Shown here in pieces: positions 58,364 to 64,000 of a DNA stretch of 64,000 bases. Under the pieces are notes generated by a model that saw only the letters and a program-made list of their open reading frames with translations, was not told the origin of the DNA and made no database searches. A program made the position numbers and the translations under genes. Position 1 is the stretch's first letter, and each line of letters begins with the position of its first letter. Origin of the DNA: Galaxea fascicularis (lineage: Eukaryota; Cnidaria; Anthozoa; Scleractinia; Euphylliidae); NCBI GenBank assembly GCA_948470475.1, contig OX419347.1, positions 17,793,175 through 17,857,174 of the forward strand. Direction: 5' to 3'.

Positions 58364-61300
58364 ATGGCGGCTGGCTCAGCTGGGAGAGACACTTTCATCT
58401 CTGGCCGGTATAGAAACTCTCACAGACAGAAATCCAGAGAATATAAAGAAGACAGTGATAGCGAAGATGATGAACTATTCGATGGAGAAAAGTTGAAGAC
58501 TCGGTTGATGTCGATGTGGAATAATGTCAGACATGGTGAGTGTCGATCAGCTTTCAACTATAAATTAAATGGCGAACATCATTGTACACATTTACTCAGT
58601 TCTTTAGCATTTATGTGCATTAGAATGCAAGGAAAATTTACACCCGAAGCAGTCCTATATGCTTATGCATTTCATTTTGAAGGCATAGTTGTTACCAGCT
58701 GTTGGAGAAATTTGTAAGCTGATGAGACTTGATTAATACAACCGAGATGAAGTAGTGTAATTAAGCTTAGTACAAAATAAAACCTGGCGGTCATAATTTA
58801 TGTATAGAGTTTGAAATTCAAACCCTAGCCAATCACTAAATTTTCATATTTTTTGGTAGCGAAGGCACAGCTGGAGCTTTTGTTATGTGCAAGGGGTCAA
58901 TAAAAGTTGTTGTTTTAAGATTTCTTTAATCTGAAGGTTTGCTCTTTGAATTTCTTCAAATTAAACACTTACTGGATACATTCAAGCTCAATAAGCTTAA
59001 CTTGGGAATATATAGTCCATTTTACAGTGGTGTCTCGAGTCACTGGCCTATGAATGGAAATGAGGGTGGAGTTGTCCTTGTTTTTATACAGACCTCACTG
59101 CATTTCTCTTGTAAATCATGTTGTTTGTTTGCTAACAAGTGTACATTTACTTGTAAGAGAAAGACAGAGAGGTATGTGTCAAAACAAGGTCACCTCCAGC
59201 CTTGCTTTTACTTAAAGGTCAGGTCATTCAAAACATAGCTGGAAAATGGACTATTTCAATTCAGTGAAATCCAGAGAGTGGCTCGTCTATCAACTGTTGT
59301 TTTATGAGAAAAGGAAAAATCTTGCTACATTGTCTGTTGAAATGCCTATGTTGTCTTTATAATACAAGTGTCCAAATTAATGCTAATGTTCCCTTTAAAT
59401 AGCATGATTAAGATTGATCATAACACCTTAATTAAGGGAGGGTCACTTATCTTAGTTACAGAAGTAAGGAACAATGAATAATACTACTATTACTCAAAAC
59501 CCAGAAATGCGCAAAAAACCATCATATGTCTGTGGCCGTAATCAGAGTAATAGCTGAAGTTTTTTAATCTCAGTATAACCACTATTTCTCCTGTGGAAAG
59601 TAATTTGGTTGAAAAAAGTTTGGAAAGAAGGGGAGGGTAAGGTGGTTGGGGCTGCGAAAGAGCCAGCATGTCAAGTTAAGTTGGAGCCTAAATTGCACTG
59701 CCCAGAGGTTTTTTTTTTAAACAATATTTAATCACAGCATTTGCTCTAAGAGCACAAAGTGCTCATCTGGAGGGCTAATGCAGTTTACATTAAATTTTTT
59801 AATTGTCACGGACGGAAGAAACAAACAACAAAAAATAACTAGGAAAAACAATTTGATTGAGAGATAAAAGACTGAACAGAAGAGAACAAGTTTCCAGAGG
59901 TTAGGGGTGAACAAGGAAATTGAACAAGAAAAGTGGGGCGAAGAAGCTAATTATTTTATGAGTTAAACTCTGTAATCCAAAGAGTGACCAATGCCTAATT
60001 TCTCCTTATGGTAACACCAACAAGTAAAAAAGGTCTTGACTGTATGGAGAATATACATACTGATATTAGAGTTTAAAGGGTTAAGAATTTACAGGATTTC
60101 AGTTTCTCTCTTATTTAATTTGTTGCCTTTTCTAAAGGTATTAATCAATGTATTATACATGTATTTTTTTAGGTTTCGTAGTTCCCTTTAAAACCCACTT
60201 CAGTGAGGATTCCCCAATATGGCTTCTAGGAAGATGCTATCATGCCAGAAATCATGGTAAATACTGAAAACAATCTAACCCTTCACCTCCCAAGATCAGA
60301 TTATTAACTCTCCTCTCTGGTTGCTATACAGTGTCTTGTGCATTAGTTAAGAGAATTTAGGGTTATATCAAGATAACATCCTGTGGCTGATAAGTTTGTC
60401 TATTCTCATTACCTGTCTGCTGGACAATGTATTGATGTTATAAGGAGAAGTTATAGTGCTAATCACTGCAGCTGGAAGTAAATTGCTGTATACATCTAGT
60501 TGTTAACTGTGAAAACATATCATGACTTTCCAGTGATAAATAATGTAGGTATCTGACTTGTGACTTGCCCTGTGGCTGATTAATGATGTGCATCTTTTTG
60601 TTTTAGCATACCTTTTCTTATCACTTCTCTAACTGTTAACAACACTCAGATTTGAAAAAGCCTACCCTGATCAGCACCTAGATAATCTCCTAACGATATC
60701 ACTTCATGGCTGTGCTCTAGCGGCGCCCAGTCACCCCTGTTGACTTACTTTTGCCTTAGGGTGACCAGGAAGTATTAGTTTTTTGCACCAAACTTATACT
60801 GGGCACCTTGGATTTCAAGTGTTTAGAGATTTTTGGTGCCTAATTACTTTTCTTAGAACAATCATAGCCTTGCACTTCAGGATATTTAAAATGATATGTA
60901 TAGACACTGAAAAACCAGAATTTATGCATGTTGGTGTCATAAAGGTTGAAAATCCCTTTTGGTAAGATTCAGATTCTTCAGATTCTTTATTTTTTGCACT
61001 ATTTATGTCATTATTATTCTTCTCTTTGTTACAGAATTCAGTGGTATCCGTCCTTCAGAAAAATGTAAGGTTTTAAGTATGGATGAATTTCAGAGAGATT
61101 TCCATTCCTTGATTTGGTTGACATATCGACGAGAAATCCCACAGCTTGGGAATTCCACATTAACAACTGACTGCGGATGGGGCTGTATGTTAAGAAGTGG
61201 GCAGATGATGATTGCAACTGGACTAGTTTATCATTTTCTTAAAAGAGGTAAATGTTTTTTTGTTTCCTGTCATAAACAAAATGTTTTGATCTTCAATTTA

Positions 61301-63774
61301 AAACCCAATGCTATTCCTAACTGCAGCATGAGCTCAATGATAATGTGAATTGTGGTTGCTTTGATAGAGTGGAGAACAACAGGACGATGCCACAATAGAC
61401 AGCAAGAACACTTCTACAAAACAGTGAGTGAAACTTTTGCAGTCATGCTTAACTGAGATTTTCAAAGCGTGGTTAATTTGCACTAATCGTTGGTATATTG
61501 TATGCGGTACAAACATTTGCAACTGATTCAAATAAACCTAGAATGGTGCAAATCATCCTTTGAATAACTTGGCCCTGTACTATAATATTATAGTCATAAT
61601 AGTGCAGTATGAGTGGCATTCAGTAGTATTCAGAGCTTCCACAGTAGACTGTAACCCTTGACCAAGTTGTATTCTCTTGATAGAACCTAAAGGTTACAGG
61701 TTGATACTGTTGTAGGTTCATTGTGCTCACAAAAGGAACAAATTCCTACTGGTGGTGAAGCTAAATGTTATTTAAGTGACATCCTTAGTCTTGAGAAACA
61801 CCAAAATTAGTTGATGGTCTAAAATGCAAGGGGCTTTCATTAACGGTTGATTAATAGTATTTTCAAGTCTTCAATAGATGGAAGGGCAGGATCTTTTTTA
61901 TGAAAGCCTGGGAACTTTACAGGGAAAGTGAAACTTTATACCCAGGTTAAATTAAGGTCACAGTTGACATTACATTTCCCTCTACAGATTCTTAGATTCT
62001 TTGGAGATCTGGAAGATGAGGAGCGTTGCCCATTCTCTCTTCATCGCCTTGTCTCCATTGGTAGACAATCAGGGAAACAGGCAGGGGACTGGTATGGACC
62101 AGCTTCAGTGGCCCACATTCTGAGGTGGGTCCTGATAGTGTTTTTCTGTTGTAACTGTCACTCAAAAATATCATTTAGCCATATCAATAAGCACCTATGG
62201 CTGACCAAAATTATTAAAGCTACTTCAATCAGCAATCAAAGTCGGCCTTTTATTCTGCCAACCCAAATTTGTTTGTTGTTGCCAGAAAACAATTGAGTCT
62301 TCACTGCTGGAACATTTTTTGTTACTCTCCCTCTTCAAGAATTGTTGAAAAGGCTGCTCAATGATTGTGGACAGAGGAAGGCATCATAAGCTTCTCCATC
62401 AACTAACACAAATTGCAGCAAATATTTCCAAAATTAGCAGAATTCAACAAGTCCTCTTTGGTTTCTTCCTTCTCAGGCTAGCCATGGCAGGTGGAACCCA
62501 TCCTCTTCTCCATGATGTAAATATTTATGTAGCTCAAGATTGTACAGGTTTGTCTGTAAACTTAAGGCCACTTTTACACAACTTCGATAATTATTTGGGT
62601 ACAACACTTCTAATATATTTTGGCAAATGACAAAAGGCTTCTACTGTTTCCCAAAGTTTGGGTATAGGAGGGTCTTATTAATTTTTATTCTATTACCATA
62701 GTTATAAGTTTAGGATGTTTATCATATGAACCCTGTGTGATGCCCCAGTTCTCATGAGTCTAGTGTACGTCAGTGGTGAAGAATCTGAGCTTTAAAGGGA
62801 AGGTCATGAGTACTACTCCGGTTGGGACATCTCTTTATGATAGTATTGATTAATAATTACATCTTCAATCCATTTACCAAATTTAAAAGTTTCCATGTCA
62901 CTTAATTCACTCTGCCAATATTAATTTTTCTAGTACATGAACTTTTCTTTTTGTCCACAATACAGTTTACACAGATGAGGTTGAACGGCTTTGCACAAGC
63001 TGTAGAACGCATAACTGGAACTGTTCTGGTGGCAAATGGCAATCTGTTATAATTTTAGTTCCTGTGCGGCTTGGAGGTGAAGCACTGAATCCCATTTATG
63101 TGCCATGTGTAAAGGTGAGAAAGAATGGCTCATGCAAAACAAACTCTCCTTTTTTATTGCTGTTTAAGTCAGGCTTTGTGCTGGTTCTATTAAGGGACTG
63201 GGATAGGGGATAGATACCGGAGGAGGGCACAGGGGGTTGGGCAGGGAATTTAAAAGATGTATTGTGACATCACATGCTTAATGCAGAAGTTATGTTGTAA
63301 TAACCAATAATTTGGTTTTATCAACAGAGTTGATAATGTAAATTGGCCACCGTAAAAGGATTGTAAAAGCTGACGTTTTAAGTGTTTGCACTTGGATTCG
63401 CTCTGAGGAAGGACTAATGCTCAAAATGTGAGCTTTTGGAATCCTTGTAAGGTGGCTAATTTGCAGCACCAACTCCACAGATAAAGCCACATTTTTGTGT
63501 ACAACTCCCCCACAGACATAGCACCTCAGTTTCCTTAGAAACTAACCCCTTTATCCATTCCTTGCTATCTTGAATTTGTCTTTATTTTCTTTTAATCATA
63601 ATATCAAAGACCATCAGAGCTGAGGCATCACTAATGACTGTAATGAATGAACTGAGGTTTGCAGACAACAAGCCATTCCTGATCTGTTTCTTCAGTCTCT
63701 TTTTACTTTAGATCACTGTATTGGAATCATTGGTGGCCGGCCAAGACATTCTCTTTATTTTGTAGGTTTTCAGG
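58364..63774 (+). CDS. ATG4D: Autophagy cysteine protease ATG4 (ATG4D-like), 5' eight exons (partial)
   Basis: ATG4 cleaves the C-terminus of ATG8/LC3/GABARAP precursors and removes lipid from conjugated ATG8. Exons: 58364-58535, 60173-60256, 61035-61247, 61368-61423, 61988-62124, 62477-62547, 62966-63114, 63696-63774; the gene continues past the right edge. Joins are in frame, giving 320 complete codons. The start ATG at 58364 sits in AAAATGGCGG, a good context. The catalytic Cys is in [16 protein letters not shown] (about C136). Other family blocks: [84 protein letters not shown] and RPRHSLYF are nearer to vertebrate ATG4D than ATG4C; the gene may predate that split. The catalytic Asp and His (DPH motif) would lie beyond the edge. 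Divergent to vasa. Confidence 0.94.
59010..59257. mobile_element. ~250-bp TIR element, copy 2 of a family (ATG4 intron 1)
   Basis: The left end TATAGTCCATTTTACAG and right end (reverse complement AAATAGTCCATTTTCCAGC) are inverted. The interior shares AGAGGTATGTGTCAAAACAAGGTCACCTCCAG and other words with the copy at 42258-42506 in reverse orientation. Confidence 0.72.
59963..60085. repeat. Dispersed repeat related to 55237-55374 (ATG4 intron 1)
   Basis: It opens GTTAAACTCTG..AAAGAGTGACCAATG and closes TTAGAGTTTAAAGGGTTAA; the ends are imperfect inverse copies. The body shares TAATTTCTCC with the vasa intron copy. Confidence 0.45.
60278..60475. repeat. Candidate dispersed repeat (ATG4 intron 2)
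   Basis: The segment begins AACCCTTCACCTCCCAAGATC and contains AGATTATTAACTCTCC. A short relative, AACCCTTAAACCCCCAAGATC..GATTATTAATCC, lies at 50285-50320. The shared opening suggests one repeat family, with the vasa copy truncated. Confidence 0.4.
60708..60869. mobile_element. TIR element, copy 2 (ATG4 intron 2)
   Basis: A copy of the element at 5464-5606, in the same orientation on the + strand: GGCTGTGCTC start, then CTGTTGACTT, GACCAGGAAGTATTAGTTT, GCACCAAAC and GGATTTCAA. The right end (AGAACAATCATAGCC) is decayed. Confidence 0.75.
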
Positions 63775-63892
63775 GTGAGGAAGTTATGTTTTTATCATGA
63801 GTTTTTTGTTCTTGTGAATAATTATGGTGTTCTAAGACATCTGCCTTAATTTTTTTCATTGGTTTTTGTGCTTACCAAAATGATGAACAGGC

Positions 63893-64000
63893 TTACCAAA
63901 TCATGGGTTATCAACAGGGTTACCAAATGATAGGTTATCAAATTATTGATGAACAGGGTTACCAAGTGATGGGTTACCAGATTTTGAACAAGGTTACCAA
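63893..64000. repeat. Tandem repeat around GGTTACCAA, running off the right edge
   Basis: GGTTACCAA/GGTTATCAA words recur about every 12-20 bp (for example CAGGGTTACCAAATGATAGG then CAGGGTTACCAAGTGATGGG), nested in a longer period of about 54 bp marked by ATTGATGAACAGG-like segments. It lies in the intron after ATG4 exon 8 and is cut by the window end. Confidence 0.7.

Noticed and set aside
63712..63774. Acceptor TTTACTTTAG ending at 63711 as the start of ATG4 exon 8
   Set aside because: It breaks the reading frame from exon 7 and drops seven residues expected in the family; the upstream CAG at 63693-63695 fits both.

Overview
The window is nuclear DNA of an animal, most likely a cnidarian and probably a stony coral. 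Genes are split by GT-AG introns, the proteins resemble the animal versions of each family, and the non-coding DNA is AT-rich and full of short foldback and terminal-inverted-repeat (TIR) elements plus a dead LINE fragment. The species cannot be named from the sequence alone.

Seven protein-coding genes could be assembled. Left to right: the 3' end of a BCCT-family (betaine/choline/carnitine) transporter (+, 1-1032, cut by the left edge); POLR2E/RPB5, the shared RNA polymerase subunit, nine exons, 210 aa (-, 3435-9674); a ZSWIM4/5/6-type SWIM zinc-finger protein, four exons, 1095 aa (-, 11337-18209); a nucleoredoxin-like thioredoxin, NXNL2 type (-, 42944-43528); ISCA1, the mitochondrial A-type iron-sulfur assembly protein, four exons, 131 aa (+, 43564-45476), head-to-head with NXNL2 across 35 bp; vasa/DDX4, the germline DEAD-box helicase, nine exons, 730 aa, with two CCHC zinc knuckles (-, 49185-56631); and ATG4, the autophagy cysteine protease, ATG4D-like, eight exons seen and more beyond the right edge (+, 58364-63774+). 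Exon phases were checked by hand and all joins keep the reading frame.

From 18210 to 42943, about 24.7 kb, no exon of a known family was found. This stretch lies upstream of the ZSWIM gene and holds TIR elements, a probable SINE, a pair of inverted ~300-bp repeats, a 22-bp minisatellite and a LINE 3' end. POLR2E, vasa and ATG4 carry such elements in their introns; several families occur twice in the window.

The genes do not form a pathway; the only arrangement suggesting shared control is the NXNL2/ISCA1 pair. The most striking unexplained structure is a perfect 52-bp inverted repeat with a 24-nt loop at 57723-57850, between vasa and ATG4.
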